DNA from: Bythopirellula sp041737835
GTDB taxonomy: Bacteria; Planctomycetota; Planctomycetia; Pirellulales; Lacipirellulaceae
Strand: one strand, 5' to 3'
Length of the DNA stretch: 64,000 nt
Assembly (NCBI GenBank): GCA_041737835.1
Contig: JBGSQY010000031.1
The position numbers and the translations under genes are program-made. Positions 36,367 to 44,912 of the stretch are shown here, one piece after another (the stretch's first letter is position 1; each line of letters opens with the position of its first letter). The notes beneath the pieces are model-generated. The model had not been told where the DNA came from. It was given only the letters and a program-made list of their open reading frames with translations, and made no database searches.

Positions 36367-37437
36367 TTACTGCGGCGGTGTGGCTAGCAAAAACTGGAAC
36401 GGCTTGGCCGGTTTGAATTTGCTGACCGCATTGCCAGAATAAATCTCGCCCCCGGAGACCATCAGTTTTTTGACCGGTTGTCCCGCGGCGAAATTGATTT
36501 TATCAAGGCTCACCCAAAACAAGCTTGGGCTGCGCACCGATTCGAAGTAATAGCGTTTGTTCTTTTGATCGATGACCGACCGCCACAAGGTCGAAGCGAT
36601 GTTGGGTTGGCCAGGAGTCGTAATTCCCAGCGGCACCGACACGTTGCGGATCACGCTGAACGCGGCGGCGAGGGCTTCGGCATCCTCGGCAGTTTGCTGG
36701 ACGGCGTTAATATAAAATGAAGCGCGGACAAAACGATCCGCCGCGCGGTTCGTGCCGGGAAGCATCGTCGTGCCGCCGATTTGTTGCCAATAGCCATTCA
36801 GTGCGAGCTGTTGATCGTAGGTCGGCGAATTGGTCATCACCTGATATTCGCGGCCGTGGTGAATCACAAGTTTGCCATCAATGTATTCAAAGATGGCCGA
36901 ATCGCCGCTCGGATCGGAAATCGCCAAATGCCCAGTGCCTGCATGACCATCGGGAGTCATCACCTCGACGACGTAAAACGGCTCGGCACGGAGAGCTTCG
37001 ACCGCTTCGTTAACTGTGGCAAAATTGTCGAGAACGTATTGGGCCCAGGCCGCGATAGAAATCGGCAATCGCATGTCGTTGGGACCGGGAGTGGGATACT
37101 TGGACTCGGCCAAGTAGAGCAAATTAACGACAAATCCTTTTTCGTTGATTCCATCGGCCGTGGCCGCATCAAAAGCCGTGACGACGACGCTGCCGTATTT
37201 TGACTTCCAAGTGATCGACTTCGGCCCAGCGGCACCGTTGCGGCTCATGCCGCGGGGGAAAATCCACAGATTCGATCCAATCGGCGCCGCCCAATCCATG
37301 CTTCGCACGGTGATGACGGTGTTTTCCGGACCAAGATAAACCGCCCGCGAGCAGGCACCCAGTGGTGCGGCCAGCACCGTGGCACAAACACAAAGAACAA
37401 CAAAAGTTCGCAAACCGCCCAGATAGAACTTTTTCAA
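36367..37437 (-). CDS. Exported choloylglycine hydrolase-family (Ntn) amidase
   Basis: A 356-residue protein starting at TTG 37437: AGGAG lies 8 bases upstream and no closer ATG fits. The signal peptide ends near APLGA, which would place Cys29 (ACSRAVYLG) at the mature N-terminus, as required for the N-terminal nucleophile Cys of linear amide C-N hydrolases. Other family features: VITVRSMDW, NEKGFVVNLLYL and MTNSPTYDQQLALNGYW. The family includes bile salt hydrolase, penicillin V acylase and N-acyl-homoserine lactone acylases. Its position ahead of the sulfatase pair suggests attack on sulfated amides such as sulfolipids or amidated sulfonates (inference). Confidence 0.87.
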   Translation of the reverse strand: MKKFYLGGLRTFVVLCVCATVLAAPLGACSRAVYLGPENTVITVRSMDWAAPIGSNLWIFPRGMSRNGAAGPKSITWKSKYGSVVVTAFDAATADGINEKGFVVNLLYLAESKYPTPGPNDMRLPISIAAWAQYVLDNFATVNEAVEALRAEPFYVVEVMTPDGHAGTGHLAISDPSGDSAIFEYIDGKLVIHHGREYQVMTNSPTYDQQLALNGYWQQIGGTTMLPGTNRAADRFVRASFYINAVQQTAEDAEALAAAFSVIRNVSVPLGITTPGQPNIASTLWRSVIDQKNKRYYFESVRSPSLFWVSLDKINFAAGQPVKKLMVSGGEIYSGNAVSKFKPAKPFQFLLATPPQ

Positions 37438-37498
37438 ACGCTGATCTCCTTGTCACCGGGAATGTGGTCGGACCCATCAATGTCGACCTGTTTTGATG

Positions 37499-37819
37499 TC
37501 AATCTTTGGCTGGCTGCTGGTCATGAGGAATGGGGAGCTGAGGAAATGCCTCATGAATTTTCCGTTCAACCCGAATCTCCTTGTTCGTCTCGTCCATGGC
37601 TGGCGCGGACAATCGCAGGAAATTCGCCCGTGACATTTCCTCGGGCATGATACAGGTGGCCGTCTCGGGCGAGCCCTCGGAACAAGTGTCGTCCATCACC
37701 GGGGCCGATGTCGCAATCGTGGGCTCTCTGAAGGTTTGGACAAATCCCTGGGTGGCGAAGTAACCCACGGCAACAGCCAAGGACAACAACAAGACCGACT
37801 TCAACCGGCTGAGTTCCAT
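37499..37819 (-). CDS. Small exported or membrane-anchored protein, first gene of the cluster
   Basis: A 106-residue protein. ATG 37819 is preferred (MELSRLKSVLLLSLAVAVGY is an N-terminal membrane span or signal); ATG 37864 would add 15 residues before it. The rest is hydrophilic with DDTCSEGSPETATC, a Cys pair, and no recognised domain. It lies 61 bases upstream of the amidase on the same strand. Short proteins with this type of N-terminal segment precede exported sulfatases in some planctomycetes (from memory). Role unknown. Confidence 0.65.
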   Translation of the reverse strand: MELSRLKSVLLLSLAVAVGYFATQGFVQTFREPTIATSAPVMDDTCSEGSPETATCIMPEEMSRANFLRLSAPAMDETNKEIRVERKIHEAFPQLPIPHDQQPAKD

Positions 37820-38372
37820 GGCTTTGTCTTTTGCAGGAAAACAGTGGGGGCACTTGGTAAGCATGCTTGTGTTGCCGGTCAGGCGTCCGTTCGCCCGACT
37901 ATCACAGCTATCACAATCCTATGATCTTGCGCCATGCACTTTCTGCTTATGGGTCTCATTACGCACCCCTGCGGCTTGTTTTCTAGCATGTTTTAACTGT
38001 TATACAAGCGATAAGGGTTGTTTCTCTTGCGAGATTGTCATCTGATTGCTCATAGAATTCATGGCAACGAACTTGTTGGGCTGTCACTTCAAATTCTCTG
38101 TTACTGACCGTGAATATTGACATGTAGGAGAGTGTTAAGCCTGCTTCTCAGTCTGAACGGTACCAGCATCTTTCCGTGCCGATTCGCACACATTGCCCGG
38201 GCGATTCCCCGTGAGTTTTCGCGAGAGCGTGAAAAATTCCCGCATTTCGTTCACAATCGTTTTGGTGCAACAGTTGCTTTTACTCCCAGGAAACCGTCAC
38301 AATCACTCGTAGAGCGCGGTCGGAACCGTGCCGAGTGTGATCCACCGCGTTAGTCCCCGTGAGGAGTGTTCG
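37820..38372. other. Divergent intergenic region between the hydrolase cluster and pckG
   Basis: A 553-base region with no credible gene. It must hold the promoter of the long minus-strand cluster and that of pckG. Two direct copies of CTATCAC at 37899-37905 and 37908-37914 (GTGATAG on the minus strand) are spaced one helical turn apart and could be an operator. I see no near-consensus -35/-10 pair. Close to the pckG start, GAGGAG at 38361-38366 is a good ribosome site. Confidence 0.4.
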
Positions 38373-40226
38373 ATGTCTGCCGTCGCCCCAGCCGTTCCCA
38401 AAGTCGTTAAGAATCGCGAGATCGTCGCCTGGTTCGATGAGATGGTTACGCTCTGCCAGCCCGACAACGTCCATTGGTGCGACGGTTCGCAAGAAGAATA
38501 CGACCGCATCTGCGAAGAGATGGTCGACAGCGGCACGTTCATTCGGCTTAATCCCGAGAAGAGGCCAAACTGCTTTTTGGCTCGCAGCCACGAAAGCGAC
38601 GTCGCCCGCGTGGAAGATCGGACTTATATCTGCTCGCTGAGCAAAAACAACGCGGGACCCACCAACAACTGGATGGCTCCCCGCGAAATGAAGGCCATGC
38701 TGGCCCCCAAGTTTGAAGGGTGCATGCGCGGCCGCACGATGTATGTGATCCCCTTCAGCATGGGGCCGCTGGGCTCACCCCTGTCGCACATCGGTATTCA
38801 AATTACGGATTCGCCTTATGTGGTTGTGAATATGCGGATTATGACTCGCATGGGGACTGCAGCGCTGCAGGCTTTGGGCGATGGGGAATTCATCAAGTGT
38901 ATGCACTCGGTTGGTGCGCCGCTCGAACCAGGACAGGAAGATGTGGCTTGGCCCTGTGCGACCGATCCCAAGGACAAATATATCGTCCACTTCCCTGAAG
39001 AGCGCTCGATCTGGAGCTACGGCAGTGGTTACGGTGGGAACGCTTTGCTGGGCAAGAAATGTTTTGCGCTTCGTATCGCTTCGGTGTTGGGACAGGAACA
39101 AGGCTGGCTCGCCGAGCACATGCTCATCACGGGCGTGAAGAATCCCGAAGGCGAGAAGACCTATGTTGCCGCGGCCTTTCCCAGCGCGTGTGGGAAAACT
39201 AACTTCGCGATGTTGATTCCACCCAAAGAATTCCAAGAAGAAGGTTGGGAAGTCACCTGCGTGGGAGACGACATCGCATGGATTAAGGCTGCCGATGACG
39301 GCAAGATTTACGCGATCAATCCCGAAGCCGGGTTCTTCGGAGTTGCTCCGGGAACGAACGTAAAATCGAATCCCAACGCGATGGCTTCGATCCACGAGAA
39401 CACCATCTTCACGAATGTGGCCCTCACCGACGATGGCGACGTGTGGTGGGAGGGAATGACCGAGAAGCCGCCCGCACATCTTATCGACTGGAAAGGGAAC
39501 GACTGGACCCCCGACAGCAAGGAAAAGGCCGCGCACGCCAACTCGCGTTTCACTGCTCCGTTGTCGCAATGCCCGTGCGTTGATCCTGAATACGACAATC
39601 CCAACGGTGTGCCGATATCGGCGTTCATCTTTGGCGGGCGCCGTGCGACGGTGTTGCCACTGGTGTATCAAGCGTTCAACTGGGCATTCGGCGTGTACAC
39701 TGCCGCGACCATGGGAAGCGAAACCACCGCGGCAGCGTTTGGCAAGCAAGGCCAAGTCCGCCGCGATCCGTTGGCGATGCTCCCCTTCTGTGGCTATCAC
39801 ATGGGAGATTACCTAGGGCACTGGCTCGACTTTGGCCGGAAGCTTCCCAACCCGCCGCGGATTTTTAACGTCAACTGGTTCCGCAAGGACGCCGATGGCA
39901 AGTTTCTGTGGCCAGGGTTCAGCGAGAACATGCGGATCTTGAAGTGGATCGTCGGCCGCTCGAAGGGCAAGGCCGCGAGCATCGAAGGCCCGCTCGGCTG
40001 GATGCCCCAATATAAGGACATCGATTGGCGCGGGCTGGAGTTCTCGGAAAAGCAATTCGAGCAACTCATGAGCGTCGAGCGCGGCGAATGGATGCAAGAA
40101 ATCGCTTCGCACGACGAACTGTTCTTCAAGCTGTACGATCGTCTTCCCAAGGAACTCACGTTCATTCGCGAGTTGTTGCTCTCAGGCTTATGGCGTTCGC
40201 CCGAGCATTGGGATATGACGAAGTAG
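38373..40226 (+). CDS. pckG: Phosphoenolpyruvate carboxykinase (GTP)
   Basis: A 617-residue cytoplasmic enzyme that converts oxaloacetate and GTP to PEP, CO2 and GDP. ATG 38373 has GAGGAG six bases upstream; an upstream in-frame start is unneeded. Hallmarks: the phosphate-binding P-loop AAFPSACGKTNFAML with the hyper-reactive Cys273, metal-site GDDIAWIK, and nucleotide-site NVNWFRKD near the C-terminus (GTP-type, not the ATP-type GxSGTGKT loop). Length is normal for the GTP family. It stands alone, bounded downstream by a palindromic repeat. Gluconeogenesis or anaplerosis. Confidence 0.97.
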   Translation: MSAVAPAVPKVVKNREIVAWFDEMVTLCQPDNVHWCDGSQEEYDRICEEMVDSGTFIRLNPEKRPNCFLARSHESDVARVEDRTYICSLSKNNAGPTNNWMAPREMKAMLAPKFEGCMRGRTMYVIPFSMGPLGSPLSHIGIQITDSPYVVVNMRIMTRMGTAALQALGDGEFIKCMHSVGAPLEPGQEDVAWPCATDPKDKYIVHFPEERSIWSYGSGYGGNALLGKKCFALRIASVLGQEQGWLAEHMLITGVKNPEGEKTYVAAAFPSACGKTNFAMLIPPKEFQEEGWEVTCVGDDIAWIKAADDGKIYAINPEAGFFGVAPGTNVKSNPNAMASIHENTIFTNVALTDDGDVWWEGMTEKPPAHLIDWKGNDWTPDSKEKAAHANSRFTAPLSQCPCVDPEYDNPNGVPISAFIFGGRRATVLPLVYQAFNWAFGVYTAATMGSETTAAAFGKQGQVRRDPLAMLPFCGYHMGDYLGHWLDFGRKLPNPPRIFNVNWFRKDADGKFLWPGFSENMRILKWIVGRSKGKAASIEGPLGWMPQYKDIDWRGLEFSEKQFEQLMSVERGEWMQEIASHDELFFKLYDRLPKELTFIRELLLSGLWRSPEHWDMTK

Positions 40227-40235
40227 TGGGAGTGC

Positions 40236-40293
40236 TGTAGCCGAGGTCTTTGACCTCGGCTCGGCCGCTCCGACCTCGGAGAGGTCGGCTACA
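40236..40293 (+). repeat. REP-like palindromic element or terminator after pckG
   Basis: An outer stem TGTAGCCGA (40236-40244) pairs with TCGGCTACA (40285-40293). Alternative inner hairpins are CCGAGGTC (40241-40248) with GACCTCGG (40252-40259), and CGACCTC (40271-40277) with GAGGTCG (40281-40287). The element reads the same way on both strands and looks like the intergenic GTAGCCGAGGTC repeats I recall from planctomycete genomes. It may also end pckG transcripts. Confidence 0.75.
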
Positions 40294-40301
40294 GTGATCT
40301 A

Positions 40302-40310
40302 TGCTATAAT
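40302..40310 (+). promoter_or_regulatory. Extended -10 promoter giving a near-leaderless transcript
   Basis: TGCTATAAT is a perfect extended -10 element whose last base is 6 bases before ATG 40317. No -35 match is obvious, as is common for extended -10 promoters. Transcription would begin at or next to the start codon, so the mRNA of the next gene may be leaderless. Confidence 0.5.
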
Positions 40311-40316
40311 CGCCCC

Positions 40317-42128
40317 ATGGCTTATGCGGTGGCGATTCTGTTGACGTCGGCACTCACGACCGTGGGCTTATTGGCCTTGTGGGCGGCGACATCGCGCGCC
40401 CATTGGTTCTGGCGGACGATGGGATTCCTGGTCGCAATTGCGCCGGTGTTGCTGATCCCCGCCTACGAGCCGTTCGTGGCGTTCGTGATTCAAGGGGCGG
40501 TGGTAGCTGCCGGGATTCAGTTGGCGAAGTGGCGCACTGCGCGCATGAACAGCGAAATCTTTTTCAAATCGCGGTTTTCGATAAAAACGGTGCTGCTGGC
40601 AATGGTCCCCATCGGAGTGCTAACTGCGGTTGCAGTGCGTGTACCTGAGCTTAACTGGTACGCATGGCAGAGCGTCATTTTGATTGGATTAGGTGGAGGA
40701 TTAGCCACGCTTGCGGCATGGTGGGTCACGTATGGCCGTTACGACAATTGGAAGATGCGTGGCCTGTTGGCCCTACTGATCGTGTCGACGGTTTCGATAG
40801 GTGTATTTTGTGGCGACCATTTTATGATAACTGTGGATGGCATAACCGGTTGGCCACCAGATCCAGCGGCGCTTGGGATTAATCCTTTCGGAACGTACAC
40901 CGATGGTGCTCCGGCACTCATCTGGACGCCGATTTTGCTGGCAGTTGCTACGTTAACCGCTATTTTTTCCGGTTTAATGCGTGGTCTCGTGGATTCTGAA
41001 TCGACGCGGCATCTCGTTCGCTTTCGGACCGGTGTTGCAGTCCTATTGTTACTGATCACGGCGGTTCCCGCGGCGTTACTTTATATGGCGTTGATGAACC
41101 CGCTGCGCATACCGCCCGCACAAATCCCCAATCCGAATGGATACAACGATTTTCTTAGTGCAGTTGAGTTGTTGCCAGTCAACCCGTTGGTAGATAGCGG
41201 TAGCTTTGATTCAGAGACTGCCTCTGAGCAAGAGCTAGAGCAGGCCAGCAATGAAATCACTACGGTGCTTGACCGGGTCCGCAAAGGTTTTGAAAACGAC
41301 GCCATGAAAGCCCTGAGCTATGGCGAAGTTGACCTCGCACTGCCAGATATAAAAGGATTTCGAACGATTTCTCGAGGGTTCGACGCTCAAGGGCGGTTAT
41401 TGCTCAAACAAAATCAACCGGTCGAGTCTGCAAACATATTTATTGATGGAGCGCGGTTTGGGACTCTGCTCTCGCACGGCGGTTTGTTGGTTGATGATCT
41501 GGTAGGGGTTGCTTGTTCTGGCATTGCCTATAGAGGATTGCATAAAGGGGTCGAGCAATTACCCATCGAGCAGATTCCTAAATTGATTGCAGAGCTACAA
41601 CAACTCGAAACGGAACGCGATTCGTGGGAAGATGTTATTTATCGCGACCGTGTGTGGTCGCAATGTACTTATGGCTGGTACGGGCAGTTGCAGGATTTGC
41701 TATCGCAATACTTTGACAATGGCTGGAATACCGCGGAAGCCTATCAAGAAGTTCGCCAAAAAGAACTCGCCGTGATAAGGCTGCTACAATTAGAGCTGGC
41801 GCAAAGGCTGTGGCAAGCTGAACACGAAGGCTGGCCAGAGTCGATTGACGAACTAGTGCCTGACTATATTGCCGAAATTCCTGTCGATCCGCTGTCACTG
41901 GAAGGTGAAAGAATGAAGTCTGTTCGCAAGGGTGAACGACTTATTATTTACAGCGTCGGTCTCAATCAAAAAGATGAGGATGGAGCAGAGGCAGAAGATG
42001 ACAGCGGATACCGCGACCAATTCACCGGCGACCTGCGTCTGGATATTCTTTACGAACCGATAAACCAAACTCCGTCGCCAGCACTTGCATTGCCAGTAGT
42101 TACTGAAGCTGAAAAATCCGAACCATGA
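40317..42128 (+). CDS. Multi-pass membrane protein of unknown function with soluble C-terminal domain
   Basis: A 603-residue protein starting at ATG 40317. The first 260 residues contain about seven to eight hydrophobic spans (for example VAILLTSALTTVGLLALWAA and LLALLIVSTVSIGVFCG). The remaining 340 residues are hydrophilic and helical, with no known motif (QLPIEQIPKLIAELQQLETE, QLELAQRLWQAEHEGWPESI). The last part, WPESIDELVPDYIAEIPVDP, resembles a C-terminal pattern common in planctomycete membrane proteins. It overlaps the next gene by 4 bases (ATGA), so the two are coupled. Function unknown. Confidence 0.85.
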   Translation: MAYAVAILLTSALTTVGLLALWAATSRAHWFWRTMGFLVAIAPVLLIPAYEPFVAFVIQGAVVAAGIQLAKWRTARMNSEIFFKSRFSIKTVLLAMVPIGVLTAVAVRVPELNWYAWQSVILIGLGGGLATLAAWWVTYGRYDNWKMRGLLALLIVSTVSIGVFCGDHFMITVDGITGWPPDPAALGINPFGTYTDGAPALIWTPILLAVATLTAIFSGLMRGLVDSESTRHLVRFRTGVAVLLLLITAVPAALLYMALMNPLRIPPAQIPNPNGYNDFLSAVELLPVNPLVDSGSFDSETASEQELEQASNEITTVLDRVRKGFENDAMKALSYGEVDLALPDIKGFRTISRGFDAQGRLLLKQNQPVESANIFIDGARFGTLLSHGGLLVDDLVGVACSGIAYRGLHKGVEQLPIEQIPKLIAELQQLETERDSWEDVIYRDRVWSQCTYGWYGQLQDLLSQYFDNGWNTAEAYQEVRQKELAVIRLLQLELAQRLWQAEHEGWPESIDELVPDYIAEIPVDPLSLEGERMKSVRKGERLIIYSVGLNQKDEDGAEAEDDSGYRDQFTGDLRLDILYEPINQTPSPALALPVVTEAEKSEP

Positions 42129-43003
42129 ACCGACTGATTTCTCTTATAGTGATTATCGCCGTGGCCTTGCCGCAAGCTGCACACGCCAAGCCCAAGGGCG
42201 AGACTGTTGGCCGCGTGCAGACGGGCGAACTGCAAGAGATTTCCGGCATCACCACTAGCCACGTAAATCCCGGCGTCGTGTGGCTGCATAACGACGGCCC
42301 AACCTATCGTCTGTTCGCGATTCGCACGACGGGGGAAACGGTCGGCGTGCTTGAATGGCCCAACGCGATGGTCGACTTTGAAGATGTCGCCAGCGGGCCA
42401 GGGCCTGAGGATGGGAAAGACTACCTCTATATTGGCGACATTGGCGACAATGACGGCCGTCGTCCGCAGATCCGAGTTTATCGCACGGTCGAACCGGTGC
42501 TGGCGAACGGCGATCGCCCGGAATACTTGCGGGCGCAGATGGAGGATTTTCGCCTTACCTATCCCGATGGACCCCACGATGCCGAGGCGTTGTTCATCGA
42601 CCCGATCAGCCGCGAGTTGTTAATCGCCACGAAGGAAAAAAAGGCGACCATGATTTATCATGTGCCTCTCGCCGACTTGAAGCCGAAGCAACCCATCGAA
42701 CTTAAGCTGCTCGCCACACTAGGCGTGGGAAGCATTTCGGGTGGAGATATTTCCCGGGATGGGAGATGGTTCGTGTTGCGGAGCGAGAAGGAAGGATGGC
42801 TCTGGCCACGCGAACCACAAAGAGATCTGATGCTGACGTTCTCGACGACGTTGCCGCAAGCAATTCCGGTGCGAGGTAAAGATCAAGCAAAAAATGGCGA
42901 AGCGATTTCGATTGATGCCAGCAGTACCGGCTACTACACGATCAGTGAAGGGGAATACCAACCGCTGAAACTGTTTCCTCTGCCGGGGGTGGATGGCCAG
43001 TAA
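42125..43003 (+). CDS. Exported beta-propeller-like protein
   Basis: A 292-residue protein with signal peptide (MNRLISLIVIIAVALPQAAH ending AHA). Its ATG overlaps the stop of the membrane protein by 4 bases. The mature part has repeated blade-like motifs: ELQEISGITTSHVNPGVVWL, YLYIGDIGDNDGRRPQIRVY, HDAEALFIDPISRELLIATK, SGGDISRDGRWFVLRSEKEG. The GDIGDN and HDAEAL motifs recall phytase-like or strictosidine-synthase-like propellers. No catalytic assignment is possible. Translational coupling implies a joint role with the preceding membrane protein. Confidence 0.8.
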   Translation: MNRLISLIVIIAVALPQAAHAKPKGETVGRVQTGELQEISGITTSHVNPGVVWLHNDGPTYRLFAIRTTGETVGVLEWPNAMVDFEDVASGPGPEDGKDYLYIGDIGDNDGRRPQIRVYRTVEPVLANGDRPEYLRAQMEDFRLTYPDGPHDAEALFIDPISRELLIATKEKKATMIYHVPLADLKPKQPIELKLLATLGVGSISGGDISRDGRWFVLRSEKEGWLWPREPQRDLMLTFSTTLPQAIPVRGKDQAKNGEAISIDASSTGYYTISEGEYQPLKLFPLPGVDGQ

Positions 43004-43063
43004 ACACCTGACTATATCCACTAGAATTATAATACTGAATATAAATCTGCCTGCAATAAGATT

Positions 43064-43077
43064 CTGCAAAATTGCAG
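43064..43077 (+). promoter_or_regulatory. Palindromic operator-like site upstream of the DUF1559 gene
   Basis: CTGCAA and TTGCAG flank a central AA, giving a 14-base near-perfect dyad in an AT-rich stretch about 24 bases before the candidate -10 element. Its size and place fit a binding site for a dimeric regulator. Confidence 0.3.
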
Positions 43078-43087
43078 TGTCCAGATG

Positions 43088-43115
43088 TTGGCCAAATTGG
43101 AATTTTGTATATATT
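43088..43115 (+). promoter_or_regulatory. Candidate promoter of the DUF1559-VTC operon
   Basis: TTGGCC at 43088-43093 and TATATT at 43110-43115 are 16 bases apart in a markedly AT-rich region. The transcript would have a leader of about 58 bases before ATG 43180. Assigned by eye only. Confidence 0.4.
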
Positions 43116-43179
43116 ATGAAGATTGCGTGATTTTTTTAAAGAACTCTTCTCAAAAGTTTTTGGGCCTGTTCGCCATCCT

Positions 43180-44124
43180 ATGACGCACCCCAACAGCAAA
43201 TCTGGTTTTACCCTGGTTGAACTGCTGACGGTCATCGCCATCATCGGCGTGCTCGTGGCACTGATTCTCCCCGCCGTGCAAGCCGCGCGAGAATCCAGCC
43301 GCCGCACTCAATGTGCCAATAACTTGAAGCAGCTTTCGACGGGCCTGCTCAACTTCGAATCGGCCAACAAAAAATTTCCCGCGGGCCAGCGCTGGTCCGG
43401 CCCACGCAAAGATCCCGGCACCTATGCGATGGCTTGGTCGGCGATCTTGCTGCCGTTCATCGAACAGCAAGCGGTGGCCGATCAGCTCGATTTTAAAGTT
43501 CCGTTCACCGATCCGAAGAACATGCCGGCGTCTTCGCAGGTCATTAGCGTCTATCTTTGCCCGAGCACGTCGTTGATCGAGGAGCATCGCACAACCGACG
43601 CGCGGCTATTTAATATGTCGCCACTCGCTGGCGATGGTTTGGGATGCTTGGATTATTTGGGAATCTCAGGTCCCGATAAAGATGCCAAGAATCCTACGAG
43701 CAAGGAATACTATGGCCGACAGCGCGGCATTCTGATCGGCACCAAGGGACTGCCCAACGGCGATAAGCTCGAAGACCCACCCGCGATCAAGGCCTCGGAT
43801 GTGACCGACGGCTTGTCGAACACGGTGTGGCTTACCGAATGCACGGGGCGTGGTGCTGGCATCAAAGACAACGTGATCGACTCGGTCCATGGCGCCTGGG
43901 CGTCGGGCAACAACGTCACCCACATCGACAAGAAGATCAACGACGCCAAAACACCCAAGGCCTGGTACGAAGAGCGGATTTTCAGCGAGCATCCCGGTGG
44001 GGCTCATTTCGCCATGTGCGATGGCTCGGTGCATTTTATGTCGGACGACACGGGCGAAAAGCTGATTCGCTCGCTTTGTAGCCGCAATGGTGACGAACCA
44101 ATCGACAAGCAGAACTTAGAATAA
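43180..44124 (+). CDS. DUF1559 pseudopilin-like exported protein
   Basis: A 314-residue protein. ATG 43180 is chosen so that the type IV prepilin motif GFTLVELL starts at residue 9, with Glu at +5 and a hydrophobic helix after it (TVIAIIGVLVALILPAVQAA), then RESSRRTQCANNLKQL. This is the standard DUF1559 (SBP_bac_10-like) layout, a family greatly expanded in planctomycetes. The C-terminal signature is HPGGAHFAMCDGSVHFMSDD. It should be handled by prepilin peptidase and a type II-like secretion/pilus system; the role is unknown. It precedes the VTC gene by 20 bases, so it probably heads that operon. Confidence 0.9.
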   Translation: MTHPNSKSGFTLVELLTVIAIIGVLVALILPAVQAARESSRRTQCANNLKQLSTGLLNFESANKKFPAGQRWSGPRKDPGTYAMAWSAILLPFIEQQAVADQLDFKVPFTDPKNMPASSQVISVYLCPSTSLIEEHRTTDARLFNMSPLAGDGLGCLDYLGISGPDKDAKNPTSKEYYGRQRGILIGTKGLPNGDKLEDPPAIKASDVTDGLSNTVWLTECTGRGAGIKDNVIDSVHGAWASGNNVTHIDKKINDAKTPKAWYEERIFSEHPGGAHFAMCDGSVHFMSDDTGEKLIRSLCSRNGDEPIDKQNLE

Positions 44125-44144
44125 CACGCGGTGTTAATAGGAAT

Positions 44145-44912
44145 ATGTCGATGGGTTACGACGCTGGCCGCTCCGAACACAAATATCTCGTCAACGAGAC
44201 GACCGCGGTCGCGCTGCGCAGTTTCGTGCGGGCTTATCTGACCCCCGACCGTTATATGCCTGCTGGCGACTCAGAAGGCTACCACGTTCACAGCCTTTAT
44301 CTTGATAGTCCTTGGCACGAGCTTTATCGGGAAACAACCGATGGGGTCAAGAATCGCTACAAGCTGCGGATGCGATTTTACAATGAGTCTCCGTCATCCC
44401 CTGTGTTTCTGGAAGTAAAATCACGCACCACTGATGCCATTCACAAGCTGCGGGCCGTTGTGAGTAAATCCGCTGCGACGGCACTACTCGCGGGCATGAC
44501 TTTAACAACGCAGGATTTGATCAACCCCAGCGAAAAGTCGATCGTCGCGCTCGAAGAATTTCGGCGACGCATGACGAGTCTCTCGGCACGTGGCTGTGCG
44601 TTTGTCTCCTATCAACGCGAAGCTTACATGGGACTTGATCTCGATGAAGTTCGCGTCACGTTCGACCGCCACATTGCCGGCATGCCTTATGACCCCACCG
44701 CAGGGTTTAACTTGCCCAAGCAGCGAGCCGAGGTGTTCCCTGATCAGGTGGTTGTCGAGCTTAAATATTCCGGCAACGTGCCGAATTGGATGCGCAACTT
44801 GGTGCGTGATTTTGGTTTACAGCGCACGTCGTTTCCAAAGTATGTTCACGCGGTCGATGCGTTAAATCTCAGTCCGGCCCAAAACGTAGCCAGCGTGCGA
44901 GGTGTGGCATGA
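44145..44912 (+). CDS. VTC-domain protein (polyphosphate polymerase-like)
   Basis: A 255-residue protein; ATG 44145, with ATG 44151 as an alternative. It shows the tunnel-fold motifs of the VTC family: RSEHKYLV near the N-terminus, HVHSLYLDS, KNRYKLRMRFYNE, FLEVKSR, CAFVSYQREAYM, VVVELKYSG and SFPKYVHAVDAL. The basic and acidic residues line the nucleotide/polyphosphate tunnel in the yeast Vtc4 enzyme (family knowledge). It overlaps the next gene, DUF4956, by 4 bases. VTC plus DUF4956 pairs occur widely in bacteria, often with CotH kinases; here no CotH is present. Confidence 0.9.
   Translation: MSMGYDAGRSEHKYLVNETTAVALRSFVRAYLTPDRYMPAGDSEGYHVHSLYLDSPWHELYRETTDGVKNRYKLRMRFYNESPSSPVFLEVKSRTTDAIHKLRAVVSKSAATALLAGMTLTTQDLINPSEKSIVALEEFRRRMTSLSARGCAFVSYQREAYMGLDLDEVRVTFDRHIAGMPYDPTAGFNLPKQRAEVFPDQVVVELKYSGNVPNWMRNLVRDFGLQRTSFPKYVHAVDALNLSPAQNVASVRGVA

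Noticed and set aside
38117..38353. A 78-codon ORF upstream of pckG.
   Set aside because: It starts at TTG without a ribosome site and runs through the pckG leader; no domain.
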